Below are positions 1 through 12,821 of a stretch of DNA of 64,000 bases, in pieces; within the stretch, counting starts at the first letter, position 1; each line of letters opens with the position of its first letter. Location: the NCBI RefSeq assembly GCF_027744825.2, contig NC_071334.1, positions 28,287,937-28,351,936 of the forward strand. The letters are read 5' to 3'. Made by a program: the position numbers and the translations under genes. The notes below the pieces were generated by a model. The model had not been told where the DNA came from. It searched no databases and saw nothing but the letters and a program-made list of their open reading frames with translations. This DNA comes from Synchiropus splendidus. Lineage: Eukaryota; Chordata; Actinopteri; Syngnathiformes; Callionymidae.

Positions 1-1675
1 GGTTTCAGTTTGGCTGGGCTACACAGTGTGCAGTCTGGAATTTTACATCTGAGCCTGCACCATTGATTGATTAAGACGATATACAATCTACAACAGGAGC
101 GAAGTGTCAGGGACGACATTTGCACGTTTCCTGGTTTGTTGCTGATAAGTTATGAGCCTCACTGAAAAAAATCTGTGTGTCCAATCCAGTCAAGTCTGTT
201 TAGACACAACAAAAGTGCTTCATTTCGCATAAAAAACCCCAACTTATTTCATTGATAGGATCAATGATCTATTCAGTCTATTGTCACAAATACTTGGAGC
301 TGCCGAAAGACAGATACAATTTCACCTGTAGAGTTGCCCCGAGGCTCCTAGAAGTTGACTTTGAACTAAAGACATTAATGTATTGCGAGAAATCAGTGTT
401 TTGTCTATGAGGTCCACTGTCTCAGATTTACTGATGATGTCACTCCGTTTTACATCACCGCAAGTTTCCACCTCATCTCATACACACATTCAGTTCACGT
501 CTTCAGCCGAGTGGTTCACATGACAAACACACGACATCCTACCTCTATGTACAAAAATAGAACTTTAAACACATGGATTATACTTCTGTATATTTAAATA
601 TATGGACACACACACCAATATAAAGAATCTACACTCTGACTCTTTTCAAATCTATTGCACCATAAAGCCACGGTAACAACATCTACAGTAGCTGAATGAA
701 CATGAACACAGTGTGTCGCCTCAGTTGCCGCCTAACTATCTCTAATACAATCACTGTAGCTAACGCTAAGTCACTGACAACATTCACTCACAAATGTGCC
801 ACTGGAACCACACATCTGTCTGTCCCCCTGCTGTGACAGCTCCATTCAGTTTTCTTCTTAAAGTGCTGATTTCACTCTTTGGCAACGTTCGTGGCTACGC
901 TGTCGACTTGACTAGACTATAGTATGTACATGGCAGAGCCCGACCTAATGCATCTCATTCTTGTGGTGTTTGTGTGCTGAGATTCATGAAGTTTTTTTTT
1001 TGTGTGTTTCTGAGAGTTTTTAATGCTCCACATCAGCCAGTGCATCTCGTCCCGGGAGTCTGCAGCTTGGCAGGAAACGGTGTGGTGGTTTGAGTCTGTT
1101 GACTTCACGCTCTAATTAACTTTTTAGTCGGAGCAGTGCTGGGAATCCAATAGACATTGTCCCAAATTCCTTGCTACATGTAGCACAGATGACAAGTTGA
1201 TCTCTCTCAGGTCCTCCATATTGTTTTCATAATCCGCATTTGCCACCTTAAATGATAGCTACCTGTCACGGTGTGTTTTTCTCGCCACAGCCGTGTAGCG
1301 TCGGTCGGACTCTGCCGAAAAACACTCCAAGGAGGGATGCCGATACAAGCACTATTGCACACATGTGATTGTTATTTCAGCAGACGTTCATCTTCACAAA
1401 TACTTCTACTACTCTATTTATATATGAGAATCACATTAAAATCCGCCACCTCTGATCGTAACTGAGAGGCAGCCATGGCTTTAGTTTCCCGAAAGCAGCA
1501 GACGAGGTCGTCCAAGTCTACTGAGTCAAGCAGCATTTCCATCTACGTAAAATTCAGAGATAAATATTTATACAGTTCTAAACTACTTTAAGGCTTCGAT
1601 GTGGTGGTTAAAGGAGCAGTATTGCACAGACCGATGGAGGTATATCATATAAGTGAGCTTTCTCAGTGCGGTTCG
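1..1675. other. Unassigned flank downstream of chat
   Basis: This stretch lies 3' of the chat stop codon. Part of it may be chat 3' untranslated sequence, but I found no canonical AATAAA on the minus strand close to the stop. The open frames are short and resemble no family I know. Confidence 0.4.
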
Positions 1676-4600
1676 TCACTTCCCTGGCCGCTGTGGTCGA
1701 CTTGGTCCCGGGCTGTTGTTAGCCACTTTGGGAGAGGCGGGACAGCAGCTGTTGCAAAGGTCTCTGATGTCCAACATCGCCTCGTGCAGAGCTTTGACGA
1801 AAACCGCAGAGCTTGTCTGTGTGTTCTCCCAAAAGCTGGACACACAGAAGAGGATGTGGTCGGACTGCGGGTTGTAGCAAGCGCCATAGCCGTTTGGCAC
1901 TACTGGGCCATAGCAGCAGAACATTTCCACGGTTGTCGGGACCTGAAGAGTAGATTCACAATTCATCTGTTAAAGACAAGTTCTTTAACCGACACAGAGC
2001 AGACATTATGAAGATAAAGATCCAACCCTGCTGTCATGACATCATGTGGAAACATCCCTCAGTTACTGCAGTAAAGCTTTAAAAGTAGCACAAGAGCTTT
2101 GGGTTGTAAAATCATGTTCAAGTGACAATCTCTGGCTAAACCTTCCTACCATCTTCAAAGACAAACCCGATTCAGATGATATTCTTTGTTTCCCTTTTGC
2201 AACTGTCGTTCTTGGCTAAAAGTATTGGTCAGTTACTTGGCTAGTTTTCTCGGACTTGCTGTTCACCATCACTACAGATGTCCATTCACAAATATTCGTT
2301 CTTTACTCAGTCACAATAGAATAGATGAAACAACAGTGTAACATATATGAAACACATACATGTCTTGAGAGTGGCAGGGATGATGTTACCTGACTGGTGG
2401 ACAGGATGAACTGGTTACTGGCCAAAAAGGTTTCATCACTGAATATCTCTGGTTTCTCCAGTTTAAGCTCCGTTGCTGTTCTCAGAAGACCAAGCAGATG
2501 ATTGTCAATCGCCATCCCGGTGATCGCCTGAAACAGATGGCATTCACGTCTACACCACGCCTCTGGATGCAGTCACAGCCTGAATCCAAGTTTTTTTCCT
2601 TTTTCTTCAGTACCACCAACTGCAGATAAAGTTCTGTGTGTGCAGTTTCTCATGGGGGAAAGCTCAAAGAATGCAGCTGTAAAAATGTGAATACACACTG
2701 TCAACCTCTGAAGCTTCAAGGTGATTGCGAGCTTAAATACAGTATATTGTCAAGGAGTGAAATTTGCTTCCCTGCACTCACATTTTATTCGATTTCTGGC
2801 CAACTTTTAATAACCACCGACTTTTCCGAAGTGCTTTTCGAGTTCTTTGAATTTCTATCACAAAATATGTATTTAATTCTCCAAAACAATTCAGCTTTTT
2901 AATATAATTTTACAAAACCATACCTTCCTACAAATTCAAATAGATGAACCTGTTTAATCATTACATTGTCAGTGGACAGTGGTAACAGCTCTGCTCCTTG
3001 CTAGCTCCTTTAATCTCTTGTGGTTGCATTTGTTGCATTCCAAACTTGTGGCCAGCTATATACTTACTGCGATCGTGTAGTTTGTCTGGGCATCAATTGC
3101 TTCTCTCAGTCGTTTCATTTTTTCTGCATTCTGTGAAAAGTCAAAGCCTGAAGTTATAAGTCTGATATTCCTGCGCGACTCCTGAGGTCGCACCTGGTCT
3201 GTTCAGGCGCGCAATAATGGAGGTTTAATGGAGAGAAATGACTCACGGTGAACGGGGATCGCTCTTCTGTCATGGCCTGGACGAAGGCCAGTGCCTCGGC
3301 GGTGGCTGAGCGGATGTTGTCCACGCGTCCGTCCTGGAACCGGCGTATTGACGCACTTTCGTACGTGGAGACGAGTCGCCTGTTGCACCTGAGAGCAGGG
3401 CAAATGAGGAGTTACAGAGAGATTCTGCATCAGAAGTTTTGACACACAGGACAGGGCAAAAGTTTGGACCCACCTCTTATTCAATGCGTTTTTTGTTTTT
3501 TTTTAAATTTGCTCAGCTATTTACATTGCAGATCCTCACTGAAGGCATCAAAACTACGACTGAGCATGTATGGAATTATGTTGTGAACAAAGAAGTGTGT
3601 AATGACTCAAAACATGTGCTCACTCTTGGCTTCTCACGATGAGCTTCATGATGTAGTCACCTGATAAGGTTTTCCAATGGGTGACTATGACATGAAGCTC
3701 AATATAAAGGCCGAGGTTTTGCAGCACTGCCAACAAAGGTGGCTACTTTGAGTCATCTAAAATATGAAACATGAAAACAAATATATAATATATTATAAAT
3801 AATATAATATAGTATAACAAATATGAAACAAATGATTCAACATTTTTTTCTTTGCTACATAATTCCATATATCCTCCTTCATATTTCTGATGTCTTCATT
3901 ATGTTTCTACAATGCAGAAAGTAGTGAAAATAAGGGAAAAACACTGTTCTGTACGTTATTATTGAACTGCTGCACTGCATCAGTGGATGTTTTGGTGTTG
4001 TTTTACATATCATTTTGATGAGTTAAATAACAATCATTAATTGATGGTTTTCTCACTGTCGTTCGTGCAAATATGAAGTGGCAGACTTTACTTGTAAAAG
4101 GCGAGCTGCAGGGCAACTTGCACGAAGGCGTCTGGACTCATCTTCTGCTTTTTGATGAAATCTTTCCCATATTCTCGGAACTTGAAGACGTCCATGTCCA
4201 AATTGTTGACCAGCCTGAAGGAGATGAGACGTCACGCATGTGTTTGAAATGACACATGCCACATGCTCTCACGTGGGCACCTCTGCAGTCGCTCTGTAGA
4301 AGCTGTCAGTTTTCTCTGTGTGTTGGCGTCATATTTCCAGATCAATCGTCTAGGGGGAGGAAGTTCTTTGGCGCTTGTGGTCCTTGCACTTTTCGAGGGT
4401 GTCCCGCTACTGGTGGGAAAAGCAGAAGCAGTAGTACTGTTGTTGACCATAGTATTGCAATTTATTACATGATGTTCTGAAAATTCACATGAAATATATG
4501 TACAAATATATTTTATCTGAGATATGAATTAAATTAAAATATACAATATAATATACATATACAATATACATTGTATAATACAACTTTAAAACTAAATATG

Positions 4601-7600
4601 GAAATATTCACAAAAACTGTGTATGATCAAAAACAACGTTAAATACATCTTCTTTTATTTGCATGCTTACATGTAGTTGACCAGGTATTCCGAGCACTGA
4701 ACCAGGACCACACCCTCAAACGGGGAATGCTCACAGACGACCCCACACACACCATCCAGTCCTACCACAAACTACAGGAGAAGTCTCAGCTGGATGTTCT
4801 GCACCAAGTGTTGCCGCAAACCTGGGCTGCTCCTCACCTGCATGGACTTGTCGTACCAACGATTGGCTCCGTTCTTCTCTGGACCTCCACCGTGCAGCAT
4901 CAGCAGGGCTCTGTTGGTGTCAGTGGGCTGGAGGCCACTGGGCTCGTCCAAACACAAGACACACACACAGCTCTCAATCAGAGCCAGGGACGTCCTGTTG
5001 GTCTGATCTGAAAGTGCAGCGTCATCATGGTTGTTGTTTTAAATGCAAGGAAAGAGTTGCTGATCCAAACCTTTCACGAGTATGTCCCTGGCCTGGGCCC
5101 ATTCCGCTCTTCCGTCTGATGTCAGGATTCCAACAGGGGGCAGTGTCTCTCCTGCCTTTTCAGCCATCAGCATGATTCTCTCCAGTTGGGTCAGAATCTC
5201 TGTCTCACTCAGTGGTTTGTTGTTCATGACCACATCCAGTGCAAAAAACTGCAAAGGACACACACCAATTATCTTGAACTATTATTTCTTATATTATTAA
5301 CTATCGAATTACCGAAGAAAGACATGAGTGAGTTTGTTGCGTCCATAGTTTTGGATGAACGTATGAATAAACTGGGGAGGTGTTCCATTGTGCATGAGTG
5401 ATGGATGATGGATGGATGGGGTTTAAAGTTTGATGATGGATGGCAAGGTGGAAAAGAAAGAAGAAGCTGTGGAGGATGTCATCGAAGGAAAGTGGATGGA
5501 TGGTGTAAAGACAGGGTTCTCACAGGATGAGCTGTATTTTGATAAGTGAGGAGGTACGTATGCGCACAGATTCAAAAATTGGGATGAAAATGAAAACAAG
5601 AAAATTGATGATAGGATGGGGATGAATAAAATTTGCTTGCTTCAAGAGTCAGATGTCAGTGGACATGCACAACCATACAAACAAGTAGCCAGCTCTCCTG
5701 CTTCCACTTTCAGGCCAACCCTTTACGTTTACAGGGGTCACCTTTGGGCCCAACGTCTGTTCCTCATGGACACTTCAATCCGGATGTAAGTGCATATGGT
5801 CCATTATTACTGGAAGTGGAACCTCGGCTGTGTCGATCTACAGCCTGCGCTCTTGTCCTTTGTTAGACGTGCGTGTGCAACTCGGTCTCAGGACATGCCT
5901 GCTAACCTGATTTTTGCGTGCCACGATGATGTGCTCAGATGTCGAGGAGCTTGTCTTCATCTGGACCTTCAGCACGTCAGTCTTCAGACCCGGGTAGCGG
6001 TACGAGGTAAAGAGGCGGTTATACTGCTCCATGCACAGCGGCGTCCCGGCCAGCTGGCCCCGGGCAAACTCCACTGCAAGCTCTCGCCTGAAAGACATGG
6101 TTATATCATCCTGAACACGCTGTGCTTTCCTCGGTGGAGTTCAAGCAGCGCGTTGAACTTACACTCGCACAACAGTGTTACACGGCATAGCATTAATGAG
6201 CCTTCTCAGTGTTCTCATGGTAAAGTTCAGGAATATCTACATCACTGACTCAAGTGTGATGTCTCACCGAACATGCTGCTTTGTTAGGTACATCAACAGC
6301 ATTCACCTCATTGATGCGATGTTGTGTATCTCTGGTTTCCAATGATACCATTTGCTTAAAATTTGTGTATTCAGTTCTAAACTGTCGGAGGTGTGGGGCT
6401 TTGAAAACTGTGAATTGGCTGCTCCCATGACTACGGGGACTCCTGTACTCAACTGCACACCCTGCTCCTATGTGGCCCAGGTGGACTGACTGATCCTGCA
6501 TTCTTCCAACGCTTCGATGCGGTCCAGTTATGCTCCCCAGTGCGAGTTACTCCTGCCACTGGCAAATAACATGGGCTTCCTGTGTGGTGTCATGGTCAGA
6601 GGTTGGCGCAGCTGGAGGAAATTCAGAATACTGTTCCCCTGCAGTATCGTGGTTTGACTGTCTGGGGCCCATTCTGCCGCCACAGGTATCCGCTAGCACT
6701 TCTGCAGAAGGAGGCTGGCATCGGCGTTAGGTTCCACTCCCGATATTGTCTGGTGCCCAAAAAGGCTGAAGGCCCATTTATGACCTCAGCTATGTGATCC
6801 AGTTGGTGTGTGTCTGGCATGGAGACTGGACAACTTCATCACACCTTACCGACTCATACATCCATGACCTGAGCGCATGCGTTGATCTTTCTGATCTTTC
6901 TTGCCCTTTTTAAAGGACATCGAGCACACACGTAGAACTAGAGTAACATGGTAGTAACCCTGTGTGTGTGTGTCCTGTGCTAGTTCTATGTTTCTCTGTG
7001 TTTTCCTGTGTTTGTTTCATAGTGCTGGGTCCTTGAGCCATGCTACTTTGCTTCAAGTACAATCGTATATACTTTTTCTCATGACTGTTTGCTGGTGTTT
7101 CTGTTATGGCTTCACATTACTCAGGTGTTCACAAAATGTTTTTTCTGGCAGTTTACTTTACCTATTTTGATATGCAGTGCTTTAATGCGAAGCAGAGAGC
7201 AATGCAACATTATTTGCTCATTTGTATTTGTGCTCTGAATGTTGTATACAAATGTGTTCACATGTAGCGTGATGCCAAACAATATTCATTTCAGCAAGTC
7301 ATATTTGTCCTGACAGCCTAAACAAAGCCACAGATATTCACATGAATGTTTGATGAACATTTCCCCAACATATTAAAGTGCAACACTTACGCCTCAATGA
7401 GGGCTTTGTACTCCAACACTCCTCTGACAAGACGAGCAGCGTATCTGAAAGGTTAAAATTAAAAACACAATGTTGAACTTCAAACAGCGAGCGCAGAAGA
7501 TACTGTAATGAATATATGATCATCCCTCAAAGAATCGCTGATCTCGTTACGGCGAGTTACCATGTGTGTTTATCTGTTTGTGAGACGGTGAGCGGGTCTG

Positions 7601-10600
7601 TACGCACCAGTGTGGGCAGAGATGAGAAGCTCTTGTCAGCTCTCATGTTGGGCGTCATTTGTCTTGCTCTTATTACATCTACTGCCAGATCGATACAGAG
7701 AAGGCGGCCACGGTGCCCCTGAACAAGGCCTGACTAGCCGTCTCTGCAGAGAGTTCCAACCTGTCACTACCAATCCAGCTAGTGAGGGAGTCAGGAGATG
7801 AGCAGATGCTTTCGCTGGTCTGGAAAGTTTCTGTTAGTCTGCCGTGAGCTGACATCGCGAATGAAGAGTCAGAGGCTGCCGTAATGTGGACGGCTCCATG
7901 GCTCTTTTGATATGAGCACAGGAGATATGACAGAGATCATGCTGGCCTTCATCTCAGTCCTCATCACCGGGGGACGTGATTTTAATTTTCTCATGAGGAA
8001 ATAATATGAAATGTGTATTTCCTTATGAACGATATGTTTCCCTGAAATGCTCAACAACACCATTAATGTTGAATGCTAAAATTGCTCACACAAAATATCC
8101 TCATGAAAAAGAATTTTGGCATCTAATAAAGAGAGTTTGTTTGTTTGAATCTCAGCAACAGTTAAATCACCATTGATATGCTTTGGTAGGACAGAGGAGC
8201 TTTTAAAAAGTTAGACTGATTTATTCAGATGCAGATATTTGATGGTGGGTGGAAGTTGAGTGTCCAAATAATAAAGCCCACTCAAGCACAGGGAGACCAC
8301 AAGAACTCCTGGCAGAAAAGATAAGCTTCTCATCAAGAGAAGTGGCTTGATGTTTTTCTTGTATTTTGCTTCCATTTGAGCATTTTCTGAAGAAGCAACA
8401 TACCTGAGAGCATCTTTGGGATCGCGGAACGTCTGCTTAGGGAAAACCATGACTGGGCTGGAGTTGACCGGCAGAGCCAGGCGGTTGTTCAGGTACATGT
8501 CCTCCAGCCAGTAGTCATAAACCTGAGGAGCCACACAGAGATCCCTTGCTTGGTTAAGCAACTAAGGCTGGAGTAATTGTTTTCAGAGACCTGTGGGCAG
8601 CATGGCCTGCTGCAGTGAATCAATGCCAGAGTAGTGGAGAGGAGTGGGTGTGAGACTCTGGGAGAGTGGGAGTGTGATGGATTTTACTCAGCTGGACGAG
8701 ATGTGGACTCGCCGATCAGCCAGAGTCATGGAGGGACAGTGAAGCAACACTGTGATGTGTGATTTATCCTAAGCGCAGCTGTGTTTCCGGTGTATTTCCC
8801 TCCATATGAAAAGACATATTACGCTTATCACAGTAAAGCAACAAATGAGGGAGTTTTCTCTAATATAGTACATTGATGGGAAGTTTCAAAGGAAACTTTT
8901 TATTGTCTAATGATTGTAGAAGATGATTCGGTGACCTGCCTCTGTACTCGCCCACAATATTCATAATAATAATAAAAAAAAAGCATTAATGATAATGCTT
9001 TTTAATAAATCTTTTGTTGAAAGAAACTGGGATTTTTTTCCTTCCATGTGTCATTTCCTCTTCTTGGCTTGGTGAATTTGTTTTGCTTAACTTGTTCTCT
9101 CAAGGTAATAAGTCTTGTCATCACTAAATGGAAACTCTACTACAAGTTGAGAATTGGCATAGTGGTCAACCAATACTGATTTAAAGATAATGAAATGGTG
9201 AGTGGTTTAACTAGAATGATTGTAAAGTCATATTTATGGAGGGATTATTCTGTCAGGGACCAAAAACCAAAACAACCAAACAAATAAATAACATTCATGA
9301 TAAAGTTTTTTGTTTTCTTTCGTTTTTCCGAAACAAAAATTATTCATGATAAATAACAAATGAGACATACTGTGATTATTATAATATCATTTCCATTAGT
9401 TACAGCGTGTTACTTGATCATTTAATGCAGTATAGTGGTATTTGTTGACTGTGGATACGAGCGCCTTTGCTCATTCAGCTTGTCTGACGTCTTGATAGAA
9501 ACTACTATGTAGATTTAGAAAGTATAACTACAGGTGTACAACATGATGATGGTGCTGATGATGAGGAGGATGAAGATGAAGATGAAGATGAGAAAGTGGA
9601 GGAGCAGGAGGAGGATCAGAATGATGAAGATGAAGATGAAGATGAGAAAGAGGAGGAGCAGGAGGAGGATCAGAATGATGAAGATGAAGATGAAGATGAA
9701 GATGAAGATGAAGATGAGAAAGTGGAGGAGCAGGAGGAGGATCAGAATGATGAAGATGAAGATGAAGATGAGAAAGAGGAGGAGCAGGAGGAGGATCAGA
9801 ATGATGAAGATGAAGATGAAGATGAAGATGAAGATGAGAAAGTGGAGGAGCAGGAGGAGGATCAGAATGATGAAGATGAAGATGAAGATGAAGATGAGAA
9901 AGTGGAGGAGCAGGAGGAGGAGCAGAATGATGAAGATGAAGATGAGAAAGAGGAGGAGCAGGAGGAGGATCAGAATGATGAAGATGAAGATGAAGATGAG
10001 AAAGAGGAGGAGCAGGAGGAGGATCAGAATGATGAAGATGAAGATGAAGATGAAGATGAAGATGAAGATGAGAAAGTGGAGGAGCAGGAGGAGGAGGAGG
10101 ATCAGAATGATGAAGATGAAGATGAAGATGAGAAAGTGGAGGAGCAGGAGGAGGAGGAGGAGGATCAGAATGATGAAGATGAAGATGAAGATGAGAAAGT
10201 GGAGGAGCAGGAGGAGGATCAGAATGATGAGGATGAAGATGAAGATGAAGATCAAGATGCAGATGAACATGACAAAGAGGAGGAGCTGGAGAAGGAGGAG
10301 GATCAGAATGATGAAGATGAAGATGAAGATGAGAAAGATGAGGAGGAGGATCAGAATGATCAAGCTGAAGATGAAGATGAAGATGAAGATGAAGATGAGA
10401 AAGTGGAGGAGCAGGAGGAGGATGAGAATGATGAAGATGAAGATGAAGATGAGAAAGACAAGGAGGAGGATCAGAATGATGAAGATGAAGATGAAGATGA
10501 AGATGAAGATGAGAAAGTGGAGGAGCAGGAGGAGGATGAGAATGATGAAGATGAAGATGAAGATGAGGAAGATGAGAATGATGATGATGATAAGGAGGAG

Positions 10601-12821
10601 GATGATGCCAAGCAATCGCAATCTATATTGAGAATCGCAATTTTGGCACTTGGAAAAAGAAATACAAATGAAACCATTGACTAAAACTCCTGACCTCAGT
10701 GTGGTGAATGTGCAGTTCCGTGTTCATATTTGTCAACTGTTTACCCAGTTTTTCATCCTCTCCCGCCTCTCGAGAAGCTTCCTTTGCAGAAGCTCTCCAG
10801 TCCCACCAGGAGCGCCGAACTTCTCCACAATGGCCTTGGTTTTCCTGAACTGCTCCTCCTTCACCAGATGCTGGACACACTTCAAGTAGGTGTCAAGTGT
10901 TTGCTTCAGTGGCGGCACCGGGACCTTGGGCAAGACCTGAACGATAAATCCCCGTAAATGAAAGGGCAGCAGCTTTTTTATAATTTATCAGTGGTCTCAG
11001 ATCTTTCCTTGATGCTTTTATTATTAGAAGCAAAGTTAATAATTCATCTCACACGCCTCAAGGCTGATTACGGAACATTTTTTGTCTCGTGGGACTTTGG
11101 AACACTTGTTTTCTAAGGAAGAGTAATACACACTGATTATCTTTTCTGTCTGATGTTTGATCATTTGCATATTGTTCTGGTGGCGAATTCTAATGTTCAT
11201 GAGCTTGACCGCTGCCGCGGCGACGTGAAATTAGGAGTCATAGCTCAGCTCAGCCTTGGCCACAGTTTTTAGAGGTAATTTAAAAACAAACTTGAACGAT
11301 TTCAGAATATGGTCATAATAAAACATTAAAGTGTTGTGTTCAGTAAGCTGCAAGAATGAGTTCCCTGCACATAGTCCGTGTTTTATTAAAAGTAAACCTC
11401 AACTGTAGTTGATAGAATAATGGAATAGAAGTAAATCCATTTGCATGGCCATTATTTTTGTTATTACGTCATTGTCTTCTACAAGGCTAAGCTGACGCTT
11501 CATGGTTGAACTCATCGGTCGAATGAGGTAATGCAATAATACAATGTGTTGCTATATTTACATTTATAATGCAGAGAAATAAAAAAAAAATGTGCATGTG
11601 TGTTTTTAAATAAATTCCAGTTGTTTTGATTAATTTATAGCTCTAAGATCATGTGACCTTTAAACAATTCAATTCTGAAAACTAAATAGAATGGGTGATT
11701 TTTTTTTCTCTAAAGATTAACTGAATTAAAATTGAATGACTCCTTCATTGAAAGGTCATCAGAGAAATTAGTGTTACACATATTTAGTTATTGATCATTT
11801 TAATTTTAAAACGATGAACAAGCAAAGCCACTCACTTGTAACTGACTATTAAAACTAATAATAATAATAATAATAATAATACCAACGAGAACTGGGTCTT
11901 AAAATCCTATATTAATGTTAACATACTTTAAGTGTAAAATTACGTTGCAATGGTTAACGTTATTTTTAACACAGCACACATAAATTAAGCTGACAACCAT
12001 TTTGCTACATAGTTGTTTTTGACTCTCTGTGCCAACATTTCACATCTTTTCAGATGTGCAGTGATTCCAAACTTTCACTACAGTACAACAATAGAAATTT
12101 GATCAATATATCTCATTTACTGTCTTTGTAATGTGTTTTCTTTTAAATAGAAAGAGACTCAGGACGTCCTGAGCGTTCGTTCATTCCCAGTCGCAGCAGT
12201 GATTAAGTGCGCCGTCCTTGGTTCAGCACCAAGGACAGCGGCGTCACCAGACTAAATAAAAACATCAGCGGTGCAACATGTTTACATTTTTCCTCTTCCT
12301 GTTAGGACACAAATACAAACAAATCAACAACCTGCCCAACCTCGCTGCTCAGGTCCCTTGACGAGTCTCTCTCCAAAATTGGCATCTTTGCACCAGAGTG
12401 ATGTGAAAGTGCAGCTTTTCCTTCAATATTAAAGAAATACAAAATCATAATTCAGCCAGTTACAGTTACTATAGTAATACATTCATGAGGTGTATGTATG
12501 TATGTATGTATGTATGTATGTATGTATGTATGTATGTATGTATGTATGTGGTGAAATGTCTCGACAGACGAGTGTCCTTGAACGCATCATCCGTGCGCAT
12601 CTTGCTTCTGTCAGTTAAACAAACATTGAATGTTCAGTAAGATAAACTATGGACTACTTTCATGTCAAGTTTTCAAAAGTGTATTTTGGAATGATCACAC
12701 CTCTTAATTATACAGAAGTAACTATTAAAACACACTCTTTAAAGCATCCAAAATGTAGTGGGAGATGTGGTCCTACCTGACTGGAGGCGAGGTCAGAGGA
12801 GTGTGAGCATCCCTCCCACAT
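1676..12821 (-). CDS. chat: choline acetyltransferase (ChAT), 14 coding exons
   Basis: ChAT makes acetylcholine from choline and acetyl-CoA in the cytosol of cholinergic neurons. Coding exons in transcript order: 12821-12777, 10936-10745, 8522-8404, 7444-7391, 6087-5907, 5248-5071, 5007-4838, 4771-4671, 4409-4281, 4214-4092, 3388-3247, 3130-3068, 2527-2390, 1942-1676. All junctions are AG/GT and the phases agree throughout, giving 633 aa against about 630 for the mammalian core enzyme. Landmarks of the carnitine/choline acyltransferase family are visible: [13 protein letters not shown] near the N-terminus, [21 protein letters not shown]-type [27 protein letters not shown], the catalytic-histidine block CEHSPFEG (His about 328), [40 protein letters not shown] split over the last two exons, and [11 protein letters not shown]. 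The first coding exon ([15 protein letters not shown]) is the least certain. It was chosen because it is the first ATG after an in-frame stop, ends at a good donor and has the right phase. slc18a3 lies just upstream on the same strand. Confidence 0.93.
5400..5530. repeat. GATG-rich simple sequence in a chat intron
   Basis: This is an irregular GATG/GGATG-rich stretch inside chat coding intron 5. It holds no splice sites or coding signal that I can see and looks like a decayed microsatellite. Confidence 0.4.
6575..6800 (+). mobile_element. Decayed reverse-transcriptase fragment in a chat intron
   Basis: A plus-strand frame near 6700-6790 reads [14 protein letters not shown]. This resembles the N-terminal reverse transcriptase block (SRYFLVPKK type) that I associate with DIRS-like or gypsy retroelements. 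Only a short piece is recognisable and no ends are visible. It lies antisense in chat coding intron 4, so it is a relic rather than a gene. The assignment rests on one motif. Confidence 0.35.
9544..10608. repeat. 1.06-kb GATGAA tandem array with a longer nested unit
   Basis: Purine-rich on the plus strand. Blocks of GATGAA alternate with GAGAAAGTGGAGGAGCAGG-type blocks, giving a higher-order unit of roughly 50-70 bases repeated about 17 times. Unit lengths are multiples of three and lack stops in several frames, which leaves long spurious frames on both strands (acidic EDEDE, basic MKMKM and IFIFI). The array lies in the chat intron between coding exons 2 and 3 and ends about 140 bases from the donor of exon 2. 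Transcribed in the chat direction it is pyrimidine-rich. Confidence 0.95.
12222..12242 (+). promoter_or_regulatory. RE1/NRSE element (REST/NRSF binding site)
   Basis: The 21 bases hold both RE1 half-sites, TTCAGCACC and GGACAGCG, at canonical spacing. By eye they differ from the commonly quoted consensus (TTCAGCACC, AC, GGACAGCGCC) at only two positions. REST represses neuronal genes in non-neuronal cells, and the mammalian cholinergic locus is a known REST target. Here the site is inside the chat transcription unit between coding exons 1 and 2, about 2 kb downstream of the slc18a3 stop. GTCCTTGG on its left and CCAAGGAC within it form a perfect 8-base inverted repeat around the core. Confidence 0.75.
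12491..12549. repeat. (TATG)n microsatellite
   Basis: About 14 near-perfect tetranucleotide copies lie in the first coding intron of chat. Confidence 0.95.

Larger units (their letters stand above)
10937..12776 (-). other. First coding intron of chat
   Basis: This 1.84-kb intron holds an (AAT)n run at about 11855-11881, the REST-like element at 12222-12242 and a (TATG)n microsatellite at 12491-12549. I see no coding sequence in it. Confidence 0.6.

Noticed and set aside
9515..10684. Three frames of more than 360 codons on both strands (acidic, basic and Ile/Leu-Phe rich)
   Set aside because: They are all products of one tandem array whose units are multiples of three. No splice, start context or family supports a protein, and the array sits in a chat intron.
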